From JAJYLM01 sp964547905 (GTDB lineage Bacteria > JAMCPX01): a DNA stretch of 5,238 nucleotides. The number at the start of each line of letters is the position of its first letter. Within the stretch, counting starts at the first letter, position 1. The notes beneath the pieces are model-generated. The model made no database searches and was not told the DNA's origin. It was given only the letters and a program-made list of their open reading frames with translations. The stretch covers positions 1-5,238 of the forward strand of contig CAZJPN010000077.1 of assembly GCA_964547905.1 (NCBI GenBank), given 5' to 3'. Of this stretch, positions 1-4,999 are shown in pieces. Position numbers and translations under genes: made by a program.

Positions 1-12
1 AGTGAACCCTCT

Positions 13-32
13 CCCCAGCCTAAAGGCTGGGG
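13..32. repeat. Right-end stem-loop of the IS200-type element
   Basis: Perfect palindrome with an 8-bp stem (CCCCAGCC pairs with GGCTGGGG) and a TAAA loop. It is followed on the plus strand by CTTCGGG. It lies downstream of the transposase stop codon, where IS200/IS605 elements carry the hairpin that TnpA recognises at the right end. The sequence and loop resemble the hairpin at 534-555, as expected for the two ends of one element. Confidence 0.75.
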
Positions 33-46
33 CTTCGGGATGCTCT

Positions 47-65
47 GACATGCTCTGGTCATGGC
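47..65 (+). repeat. 19-nt inverted repeat flanking tnpA, copy downstream of the stop
   Basis: GACATGCTCTGGTCATGGC matches the minus strand of 460-478 at 18 of 19 positions. It lies between the right-end hairpin and the tnpA stop. Part of it is also tandemly echoed just before (TGCTCTGA at 41-48, then TGCTCTGG at 51-58). Together with the other copy it frames the whole transposase gene. Confidence 0.7.
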
Positions 66-71
66 TTAATT

Positions 72-464
72 TTATTGCTCCCTGATATATTTCCTAACAA
101 CTTCTTCTTCAACTTTACCTACAGACTCGGCAAAATAGCCATCCGCCCAGAAACTATCTCCCCATAAAAATTCTTCCAATTCTGGAAATTCTTTGCGTAT
201 TACCCTGCTTGTTCCACCTTTCAAAATCTGTACGACTTCTGCAACACTGTCGCTAGCTCTTATCTGTATTATTATATGAACATGATCCTCTTGAATACTC
301 AGTTCCCCTATCCACCATCTGTTCATTTTACATGCTTCATACATTAATTGCTTTAAGCGGATGGCTATTTTACCTCGTAAGACCCTTTTTCGATACTTCG
401 GTATCCATACCAAATGACATTGAATTCTATGCTTGGTATGTCCACCTTTCCAATACCTCGCCAT
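72..464 (-). CDS. tnpA: IS200-type Y1 transposase TnpA
   Basis: This is a single-strand DNA transposase that excises and inserts the element as a circular single-stranded intermediate, nicking next to hairpins at the ends. The protein has 130 residues, normal for IS200 TnpA (about 130-155). The N-terminus (MARYWKGGHTKHRIQCH, then VWIPKYRKRVL) is typical of the family. The metal-binding HUH motif is H61-V62-H63 within QEDHVHIII. A late YFAES segment is followed by the C-terminal helix KYIREQ, where Y126 is the candidate nucleophile and Q130, four residues later, is the usual third metal ligand. All key residues are present, so the enzyme may be active, although it ends right after Q130. The start at 464 gives the standard family N-terminus. 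No good Shine-Dalgarno precedes it, and the start codon lies inside a 19-nt repeat found inverted past the stop, so expression is probably weak (inference). Confidence 0.93.
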   Translation of the reverse strand: MARYWKGGHTKHRIQCHLVWIPKYRKRVLRGKIAIRLKQLMYEACKMNRWWIGELSIQEDHVHIIIQIRASDSVAEVVQILKGGTSRVIRKEFPELEEFLWGDSFWADGYFAESVGKVEEEVVRKYIREQ

Positions 465-478
465 GCCCAGAGCATGTC
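460..478 (-). repeat. 19-nt inverted repeat flanking tnpA, copy over the start codon
   Basis: Read on the minus strand this is GACATGCTCTGGGCATGGC, one mismatch from the copy at 47-65. The tnpA start codon (464-462) is the second ATG of the repeat, so start-codon access and the repeat cannot vary independently. Pairing of the two copies in a transcript or in single-stranded DNA would bring both ends of the element together and bury the start codon (inference). Confidence 0.7.
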
Positions 479-495
479 ATAATTGCCTTCGCTTC

Positions 496-511
496 GCCAG
501 CTAAAGCTGGC
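496..511. repeat. Second, internal stem-loop flanked by CTTCG repeats
   Basis: Palindrome GCCAGCT-AA-AGCTGGC, probably forming a 6-bp stem with a TAAA loop. It is flanked on both sides by the direct repeat CTTCGCTTCG (487-496 and 511-520). It sits in the transposase leader, between the left-end hairpin and the start codon. It may take part in end recognition or in damping translation of tnpA; both roles are inferred. Confidence 0.55.
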
Positions 512-522
512 TTCGCTTCGGG

Positions 523-566
523 CGGACATTCATCCCCGAGCTTAAAAGCTCGGGGTTTTCTGTCCG
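523..566. repeat. Left-end imperfect stem-loop of the IS200-type element
   Basis: An inner perfect stem of 10 bp (534-543 with 546-555, CCCCGAGCTT against AAGCTCGGGG) is enclosed by an outer 6-bp stem, CGGACA at 523-528 with TGTCCG at 561-566. The two are separated by a symmetric 5/5-nt internal loop. It lies upstream of tnpA and ends within a few bases of the broken glycosyltransferase frame, so it marks the left end. Read on the plus strand, the inner stem is followed by TTTT and could also stop transcription, but no plus-strand gene leads into it. Confidence 0.75.
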
Positions 567-569
567 TTT

Positions 570-1469
570 TTATAAAGCTTCTGTAATATAGAGAAATAGA
601 TTTCTGGCAAACCGGTTCACTATAGGTATGAAGGCTATCGTGTTACCGTATGGTTGAAAATGCACAAACAATTGTGTGAAATATCCATTGAAAGAAGCGT
701 TCCCGAAGACAATTTCACAGCGTTGTATATCTCCCGTCACTCCGTTAAATAAGAAGAGAAAAAGGTCATTTTTTGTGATAATGTATGACAGAACGAGAAT
801 AGAGCCTATACCTATGGCAGCATATAAGAATGCTTTGTATTTTTTGCTAATAAGAAAATATATAAGCAATAGTCCTGGGTAAAATTTAAGCATTGTTGCC
901 AAAGCAATAAAAATACCTGCGAGACTTTCTCTGTTTCTATTTAAAAAGTACCATCCTGCTATGACAAACAAAGTAACAAGAATGGATATTTGACCATTAG
1001 AAATGTTTTTCTGGAAAGGCGGCCATGCAAAAACAAGTAAAGATACTACAGGGAAGTATACCAACGGAATGCTTTCAGATTTAAGCAATAATAAAATTAC
1101 CAACACAATACACACAATCGTTATAATAACCCATAAGAATACGGCATTATGGTAACTCAAAAACCATAAAGGAAATAATAGAATTGCAGTAAATGGCGGA
1201 TGAGCATCTATTAATTTATTTTTCAGCATTACGGGTGAAGCGTTTTTTGGAAGAGCGTGTTCATCCATTTCACTGTAATTGGAAGGATATAAGGTTTTTC
1301 CTTTAAGAAGTTGTTGGCCGGCCATATAATCTTGGGGAAAATCCCCTGGTCTGGTCATGCCTATAGAAAAAGAATGTTTAAGATCAGGAAATCTAATAAA
1401 AAAATAAATAATGGCTATGATCATAACTATGACATACAACCCGCCTTTTTTTTTCGAAAGTTTTTCCAT
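570..1469 (-). CDS. GT87/DUF2029-type membrane glycosyltransferase, 3'-truncated by the IS element
   Basis: This is a polytopic inner-membrane protein of the GT-C fold type. Relatives (GT87, including mycobacterial PimE) transfer mannose or another sugar from a polyprenyl-phosphate donor outside the membrane. Visible features are a first membrane helix at about residues 11-27, then a loop with GDFPQDYMAG. In that loop D43 or D47 is a candidate for the acidic catalytic residue that GT-C enzymes carry in the first extracytoplasmic loop. Next come HPPFTAILLFPL (90-101), helices at about 107-129, 135-152 and 160-176, then a family-like block NGQISIL with LAGIFIALATMLKFYPGLLL (158-202). The C-terminal part has GNASFNGYFTQL (256-267). 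The frame has 299 residues against about 380-450 for the family and ends at the left border of the IS, so roughly the last 100 residues are missing. A weak AGGA lies 14 nt before the start. The gene is much richer in A+T than the operon at 2307-4861. The sugar and acceptor are unknown. Confidence 0.72.
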   Translation of the reverse strand: MEKLSKKKGGLYVIVMIIAIIYFFIRFPDLKHSFSIGMTRPGDFPQDYMAGQQLLKGKTLYPSNYSEMDEHALPKNASPVMLKNKLIDAHPPFTAILLFPLWFLSYHNAVFLWVIITIVCIVLVILLLLKSESIPLVYFPVVSLLVFAWPPFQKNISNGQISILVTLFVIAGWYFLNRNRESLAGIFIALATMLKFYPGLLLIYFLISKKYKAFLYAAIGIGSILVLSYIITKNDLFLFLFNGVTGDIQRCEIVFGNASFNGYFTQLFVHFQPYGNTIAFIPIVNRFARNLFLYITEAL

Positions 1470-1516
1470 ATTTTTTTATTATTTCCTGGAATCTATCATT
1501 AAATTACTTAGAAGGC

Positions 1517-1748
1517 CTTGTAAAGGGATAAAGGAAAAGCAAGGGGTCTGCCCTTGACATTGGACATTGGGGGGAGACAAGTGCGGTACACACCCCTGTG
1601 CCCCTCTTAAAAGAGAGGAAAGTAACCCCCTTTGTCCCCCTTATCAGTGGGAAATAGCAGAACTCCCTTCCGTCCTCCCTTCTCTTAAAGGGCGAAATTG
1701 CAGAATCCTACCCCTCCTGAAAAAGAGAGAAAAAGCGAGGGGGCATAG
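1517..1748. repeat. Degenerate G/C-tract intergenic repeats, no gene
   Basis: This stretch is built from recurring pieces: runs of C or G, CTCTT-AA-AAGAG-type palindromes (for example near 1606-1617), and two similar units. One unit begins GAAATAGCAGAAC near 1650 and the other GAAATTGCAGAATC near 1694. A direct repeat GACATTG-GACATTG lies at 1556-1569. Translation gives only low-complexity, Pro/Leu/Lys-rich peptides of the kind that appear whenever such repeats are translated. It looks like a decayed cluster of short dispersed repeats, perhaps an insertion that destroyed the upstream part of the neighbouring integrase remnant. Confidence 0.5.
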
Positions 1749-1898
1749 CTCACACCTCCAAACAAAGACACGGACTTCAAGACAATAACTATGACACAGA
1801 GGTATTCACGCCTTGCACCGGATAATCTGAGAAGCAGTGTAGCAGTGCTGGATCAATTTAAAGACGGGGTGATCACCATGGTGTATCACAATGACTGA
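1749..1898 (+). pseudogene. C-terminal remnant of a tyrosine recombinase (phage/island integrase)
   Basis: The plus strand reads ...DFKTITMTQRYSRLAPDN, then LRSSVAVLDQF, then stops with TGA at 1896-1898. This matches the end of many tyrosine recombinases (LGHKxxxMTxRYxHLxP, then a short helix). The tyrosine at 1803-1805 would be the DNA-linking nucleophile. The catalytic RHR residues and the rest of the protein (normally 300-400 residues) are absent. Family likeness begins near 1779, and upstream sequence is repeat-derived with an in-frame stop at 1746-1748. The fragment cannot be functional. It ends 29 bp from the 3' end of the oppositely oriented tRNA-Cys gene, which is where an integrase sits after integration into a tRNA 3' end, so it is probably the relic of a mobile island. 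Confidence 0.72.
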
Positions 1899-1927
1899 AA
1901 CAAGAGCTAACTCCATGAAGAATCAAA

Positions 1928-1998
1928 AGGCGGCACTCGGATTTGAACCGAGGATAACGGTTTTGCAGACCGCTGCCTTACCACTTGGCTATGCCGCC
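1928..1998 (-). tRNA. tRNA-Cys (anticodon GCA)
   Basis: A full cloverleaf can be drawn on the minus strand. The acceptor stem is GGCGGCA with TGCCGCC, and the D-arm contains AGTGGTAAGGC. The anticodon stem is GCGGT with ACCGT around the loop CTGCAAA (anticodon GCA), and the T-arm is CTCGG-TTCAAAT-CCGAG. The discriminator base is U, as expected for tRNA-Cys. No CCA is encoded; U residues follow. It is downstream of tRNA-Gly in the same direction; Gly-Cys order is also found in the glyW-cysT-leuZ operon of Escherichia coli, but no tRNA-Leu follows here. Confidence 0.96.
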
Positions 1999-2003
1999 AT
2001 AAA

Positions 2004-2104
2004 CCCCGTTAGAAAGGGACGCTGCTCCGAACCGAAAACTTGCTCTCAAGATTTGAACCTTATCACAGTATCTGCGCCATACATGGCAATGCTTTCCAAC
2101 GGGG
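2004..2104. repeat. Inverted-repeat element with tRNA-like remnant between the two tRNA genes
   Basis: CCCCGTTAGAAAG at 2004-2016 and CTTTCCAACGGGG at 2092-2104 are inverted copies with 12 of 13 positions matching (the odd one can form G-U in RNA). They enclose 75 nt. Inside lie a short palindrome GCCATACATGGC (2076-2087) and CTTGCTCTCAAG (2039-2050). A piece, AAGATTTGAACCTT, resembles the T-arm of the neighbouring tRNAs on the same strand, but its stem is mismatched and no acceptor stem or anticodon arm can be completed. The flanks share ATAAA (1999-2003 and 2109-2113), a possible but imperfect target duplication. It may be a miniature element, a processing structure in the tRNA transcript, or a decayed tRNA; the sequence does not decide. 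Confidence 0.5.
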
Positions 2105-2116
2105 GTCAATAAAAAA

Positions 2117-2188
2117 AGCGGGCGATGGGATTTGAACCCACGACCTTCGCCTTGGCAAGGCGACGTTCTACCACTGAACTACACCCGC
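2117..2188 (-). tRNA. tRNA-Gly (anticodon GCC)
   Basis: Minus-strand cloverleaf. The acceptor stem is GCGGGTG with CGCCCGC (one G-U pair), and the D-arm is GTTC-AGTGGTA-GAAC. The anticodon stem is TCGCC with GGCGA around TTGCCAA (anticodon GCC), and the T-arm is GTGGG-TTCAAAT-CCCAT. The discriminator is U and no CCA is encoded. Seven consecutive T residues on the minus strand start at the discriminator position (2117-2111), which could also reduce read-through toward tRNA-Cys. It is the first gene of the minus-strand tRNA pair. Confidence 0.96.
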
Positions 2189-2202
2189 TTAATGAAATAC
2201 AA

Positions 2203-2229
2203 TTTATATAAAAACTTTTTTAAAGTCAA
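2203..2229 (-). promoter_or_regulatory. Probable sigma70-type promoter for the tRNA-Gly/tRNA-Cys pair
   Basis: On the minus strand TTGACT (2229-2224) is followed after 15 nt by TATAAA (2208-2203), about 15 nt before the mature 5' end of tRNA-Gly. The -35 matches 5 of 6 and the -10 matches 5 of 6 to consensus. The 15-nt spacer is slightly short, and shifting the -10 by one gives a 16-nt spacer with a poorer hexamer. The position is right for a tRNA promoter. Confidence 0.55.
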
Positions 2230-2266
2230 GCAACAGGTTGCACCCTGACTGAAATAGAGTAAGATA

Positions 2267-2293
2267 TTGACAGGGGTGTTAAAAAAATATATT
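2267..2293 (+). promoter_or_regulatory. Probable promoter of the CsgG-like operon
   Basis: A perfect TTGACA (2267-2272) is followed by TATATT (2288-2293) after 15 nt, ending in a run of seven A residues. Transcription would begin near 2299-2301, only about 6-8 nt before the ATG at 2307. A second TATATT at 2294-2299 is too far away (21 nt). It is divergent from the tRNA promoter in the same AT-rich interval. The short spacer keeps confidence moderate. Confidence 0.5.
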
Positions 2294-2306
2294 TATATTC
2301 AATATT

Positions 2307-3881
2307 ATGCAGAAGGTTAAATTTATAGCTTTTTTCATACTTGCGGTTTTCCTGTGGTTTCCACAACCATTATACGCTCAGCAATATGTGAGTCAGGGCT
2401 CATGGGCCATAGCACTGGTCAGGAACGCCGGATGGGAGAAAGACGGCATACCCGCGAAACCGTATATGAACGATTACTATGATCTGCTGTCCGGCAGAAA
2501 CTTTATCAATGTGAACCTCAGAAGCTACACCTCAAGACTGGGAGAAACGCCTGATACGCTTATCTACAGTTTAAATGTTGCCCACAGTGGCAGATACCAC
2601 CTTATCGTATACGTGACCGGAAACCCTCTGTTCTTTGGGATAGATAAAACGAGTGTTGCCTCCTCATCCTCGGGCACATGGGGCTATCAGGACCTCGGCA
2701 CGTTTATTTTGAGCAGAGGTATGCACAGCCTGAGTATAACTATACAGGACGGAAGCTCGATAGCAGCACTCTACCTGAGTTCATTCGCCTCCGGCCCTGT
2801 AGAACCAGCACAAGGCTGGAACACGTCCGGAATACTTGACAGCGGCACAGCAGTCCAGACCATGGGTATGATGCTGCAAGCGTACGACAGGCTCCCCGTA
2901 TCGGGAATCATACCATACACAATGCAATCCGGCGGTAACGCAGGTAAGTTCATGTTCCAGACACCTTCAAACGCTGTTATCAGTCTTACGCTTGCTTTTC
3001 CCGGACCTTCGGAAGGGTACGTAATGATCGACAGTTCTGTAGTTTTTAATTACAGCACTCCGGGTAACCAGACTACCCCTGTAAAACTGGGAGCAATAAG
3101 TATCGGCGGAGGTGCGCATACGGTCTTCTTAAAGGTTACATCCGGACAGATGCCTGCTTCTCTTGTTATAAACAATCTGAATACTTCCCCGGAAGCATTC
3201 TCCAACATCATGAATGCTCAGGGATACAACTTTGGTACTGATAACCAGCCTGCGTCTTACAGCAGCGCTGTGCATGCACTCGCAAAATTTAAACAGGATG
3301 CGCGGTTTATTTACGACACCTATTATACACCGGGTTTTCCAACAGCTCCTCTTAAAGATCAGTCATTCCCGCTGGTGTCCGGCTGCGGCAATACAACCGG
3401 GGCTATCCTGTACAAGCCCGGATCGGTTACAATACCGGATAATACCTTTATAGCCGTTGCTCCGTTTGAAAACCTCACCGGGACAAAGGATGCAACAACG
3501 GTCATATCAGGCAGTCTTCAGGAAGCGTTGATTGAATCAAGTAATGTATGGGTTACGGACTGGGATAAGGTAGGGGATCAACTTGTACATTATGGATTTG
3601 GAAGAGGTATCCCTATAGGTATGACGCTTGCAAAAACGATCGTATCAAAGCTCAGGGTAAACATGATTCTATACGGGTCAATTGTTGAGTATGATTACAG
3701 AATGGGCGCTGATGGTAAATACGATATTCCGAGTGTAGGTATAGAATTAAGTCTCCTGAATGTTCAGACCGGTAGGGTATTGTTTGCAGGATCATTTGCA
3801 CAGAGCGGCACACAGGGTGAATCCCTGGAAGACACAACAAAGGCGCTTGCATCCTCTATTTTCAGCGAGATGAGCAGATGA
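2307..3881 (+). CDS. Exported protein: two beta-sandwich-like modules plus C-terminal CsgG-like domain
   Basis: A 524-residue envelope protein of unknown function. A Sec signal peptide (MQKVKFIAFFILAVF..., likely cut after A24 in PLYA-QQ) has no lipobox, so the product is probably free in the periplasm or loosely bound to the envelope. Residues about 85-160 and 203-292 look like two copies of one beta-rich module. Each has an ID(K/S)(T/S) strand (112 and 241), then LG with a G-x-H turn (H140 and H271) and a similar last strand; carbohydrate-binding-like sandwiches look like this, but no ligand can be named. Residues about 372-524 form a CsgG/TolB-N-like domain: IAVAPFENLTG, a helix with SGSLQEALIES, LYGSIVEYDY, then VGIELSLLNVQTGRVLFAG and a final helix. 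The start fits the signal peptide, although no Shine-Dalgarno precedes it. The stop overlaps the next start (ATGA), so the two are probably translated as a coupled pair. The CsgG link is from motifs only; a role in curli secretion is not implied. Confidence 0.7.
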   Translation: MQKVKFIAFFILAVFLWFPQPLYAQQYVSQGSWAIALVRNAGWEKDGIPAKPYMNDYYDLLSGRNFINVNLRSYTSRLGETPDTLIYSLNVAHSGRYHLIVYVTGNPLFFGIDKTSVASSSSGTWGYQDLGTFILSRGMHSLSITIQDGSSIAALYLSSFASGPVEPAQGWNTSGILDSGTAVQTMGMMLQAYDRLPVSGIIPYTMQSGGNAGKFMFQTPSNAVISLTLAFPGPSEGYVMIDSSVVFNYSTPGNQTTPVKLGAISIGGGAHTVFLKVTSGQMPASLVINNLNTSPEAFSNIMNAQGYNFGTDNQPASYSSAVHALAKFKQDARFIYDTYYTPGFPTAPLKDQSFPLVSGCGNTTGAILYKPGSVTIPDNTFIAVAPFENLTGTKDATTVISGSLQEALIESSNVWVTDWDKVGDQLVHYGFGRGIPIGMTLAKTIVSKLRVNMILYGSIVEYDYRMGADGKYDIPSVGIELSLLNVQTGRVLFAGSFAQSGTQGESLEDTTKALASSIFSEMSR

Positions 3882-4861
3882 AACTGAATTCATATTTTAT
3901 AATTCTCTTTCTCCTTGTTGCAGGATGTGCTGCACCGTTAAGCAGTTTTAACTCGTCCCCTGCCCAAATAAAAAATATAAGCTGCGTTGCTGTTCTGCCG
4001 TTTGAAAACCTTTCCCAAAACGGCAATGCGGGGCAGATTGTTTCAGATATTGTTTCAGTAAAGGTAATGGGGATCGGGGATTTCAGCGTCATGACAAGGA
4101 CAGAAGTTCAGGACATGCTCAATGCCCGCGGTATTATATTTAAAAGCGGTATACCTGTATCCGATGCATCCGTTATAGGAAAGATACTTGGAGTGCAGGC
4201 CGTTTTTGCAGGCGTAGTTACAAGCTATCCTTCCGAACATGCCGCAGACAGAAACAGGAACAACACGATTGGTTTTAAAATGTACTTCATAGATGTGCCC
4301 TCCGGTAGTATACTCTGGTCGGGTGCAGGCAATTTTAGATCGGCTTCTCCTCCTGAGGGGGAAACAATACCTTACACGACCGTTGTACAGGACGGTGTGA
4401 CAAAACTGCTCGATCAGTTCCACAGCAGTGTCAATAATAGTTCAGGTTCGTCCGATGTGGTATGCTGGAACAACCCGGATCAAATCCTTGCCAAGCTTGT
4501 CATTGATCGGAATACCATTGCAATAGCTCCTGCATCCGCCCATGCCGGCACTACCCCGTCTGCAACAACAGCCACGCAGGTTGCAGCAAACATACCGCCT
4601 GCGAATGTTTCGATTATCAATGCAAGCGGTATCCCGAAGCTTGAGATAAAGATGGGCATACTTCTGGTCAAGAACAAATTTAATGTATCCAATGTTATCA
4701 GCGGAAAAAAACGGATGAACAAGACAACGATTTTTTACAAGCAGAAATTCTACAACCAGGCGGTTGCGATCGTAAAACTGCTCCCGGTACAGCCCAAACT
4801 CGTTCAGTCTGATTCTTATAACTGGGACATAACACTGTTTATCGGCAGCGACATGAAGTAA
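3878..4861 (+). CDS. Lipoprotein with CsgG-like domain fused to a LytR_C-like domain
   Basis: A 327-residue lipoprotein. The signal peptide ends in the lipobox V14-A15-G16-C17. Alanine at the residue after Cys17 would direct it to the outer membrane under the Lol rule known from enterobacteria. Residues about 33-182 form a CsgG/TolB-N-like domain (VAVLPFENLS at 37-46, MTRTEVQDMLNARG at 72-85, FAGVVTSYPS, IGFKMYFIDVPSGSILWSG), clearly akin to the end of the upstream protein. An Ala/Thr/Pro-rich linker spans about 211-242. Residues 243-326 read like LytR_C, the C-terminal domain of some LCP cell-wall ligases: VSIINASGIPKLEI, FNVSNVIS, TTIFYKQKFYNQAVAIVKLL and the closing DITLFIGSDM. No LCP catalytic domain is present. 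The 4-nt ATGA overlap with the upstream gene implies coupling; a weak GATGAG precedes the start. An envelope or peptidoglycan-linked role is inferred; the exact function is unknown. Confidence 0.75.
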   Translation: MKLNSYFIILFLLVAGCAAPLSSFNSSPAQIKNISCVAVLPFENLSQNGNAGQIVSDIVSVKVMGIGDFSVMTRTEVQDMLNARGIIFKSGIPVSDASVIGKILGVQAVFAGVVTSYPSEHAADRNRNNTIGFKMYFIDVPSGSILWSGAGNFRSASPPEGETIPYTTVVQDGVTKLLDQFHSSVNNSSGSSDVVCWNNPDQILAKLVIDRNTIAIAPASAHAGTTPSATTATQVAANIPPANVSIINASGIPKLEIKMGILLVKNKFNVSNVISGKKRMNKTTIFYKQKFYNQAVAIVKLLPVQPKLVQSDSYNWDITLFIGSDMK

Positions 4862-4902
4862 GCCCTGGCAGATACCCACAGGCATGAGGCGCTTTGTCAT
4901 AA

Positions 4903-4937
4903 TGTCATTGCGAAAAATGAAATGACGAAGCAATCCC
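4903..4937. repeat. REP-like dispersed repeat (TCATTGCGA...GAAGCAATCCC type)
   Basis: The segment starts TGTCATTGCGA and ends GACGAAGCAATCCC. Its ends pair (ATTGC with GCAAT), and a nested pairing GTCATT (4904-4909) with AATGAC (4921-4926) is also possible. Repeats with this TCATTGCGA...GAAGCAATC signature are common between genes in many bacterial genomes. Here it lies 42 bp after the lipoprotein stop and may help stabilise or end the operon transcript (inference). Confidence 0.6.
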
Positions 4938-4999
4938 TTAACCCAAAAGATGCATTTGCAAAATAGGGAAGTTTGTGTGATGAGTCATTGCAGAACAAG

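Larger units (their letters stand above)
1..569 (-). mobile_element. IS200-type insertion sequence (IS200/IS605 family), single transposase gene
   Basis: One Y1 (HUH) transposase gene lies between strong subterminal stem-loops, at 13-32 downstream of the gene and at 523-566 upstream of it. There are no terminal inverted repeats of the DDE type and no tnpB partner, which is the IS200 arrangement. In the orientation of the transposase, the left end is near 566-576 and the right end is near position 1 or just outside the window. The exact tips cannot be fixed because this family makes no target duplication and the unoccupied site is not visible. The left-end side touches the end of a membrane glycosyltransferase reading frame, which probably was the target. 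The outer limits given are approximate. Confidence 0.8.

Noticed and set aside
534..570. Stem-loop followed by TTTT as an intrinsic terminator on the plus strand
   Set aside because: No plus-strand gene leads into it and its position and enclosing outer stem fit the IS left end better; on the minus strand no T-run follows.
332..586. Plus-strand frame of 84 codons opposite the transposase
   Set aside because: It is antisense to tnpA and runs through the IS hairpins; no family-like sequence or ribosome site.
1..621. AGTGAACC at 1-8 and its inverse GGTTCACT at 614-621 as matching insertion borders
   Set aside because: Eight bases in inverted orientation and about 50 bp inside the glycosyltransferase frame; IS200-type elements leave no such pair, so chance is likelier.
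1590..1750. Possible CRISPR array
   Set aside because: The repeats are degenerate, uneven in spacing and only two or three units; no constant repeat with regular unique spacers and no cas gene.
1567..1788. Plus-strand frame of 73 codons between the glycosyltransferase and the tRNAs
   Set aside because: Composed of translated C/G-tract repeats (NPLCPP, PSLKG-type pieces), the usual false frame of such repeats; it also overlaps the integrase remnant in another frame.
1891..2112. Plus-strand frame of 73 codons starting at the end of the integrase remnant
   Set aside because: It is antisense across a complete tRNA-Cys gene and the inverted-repeat spacer.
4442..4933. Long minus-strand frame (163 codons) opposite the lipoprotein
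   Set aside because: The plus-strand frame has a signal peptide, lipobox and recognisable domains; the antisense frame is Arg/Cys/Tyr-rich with no family likeness.
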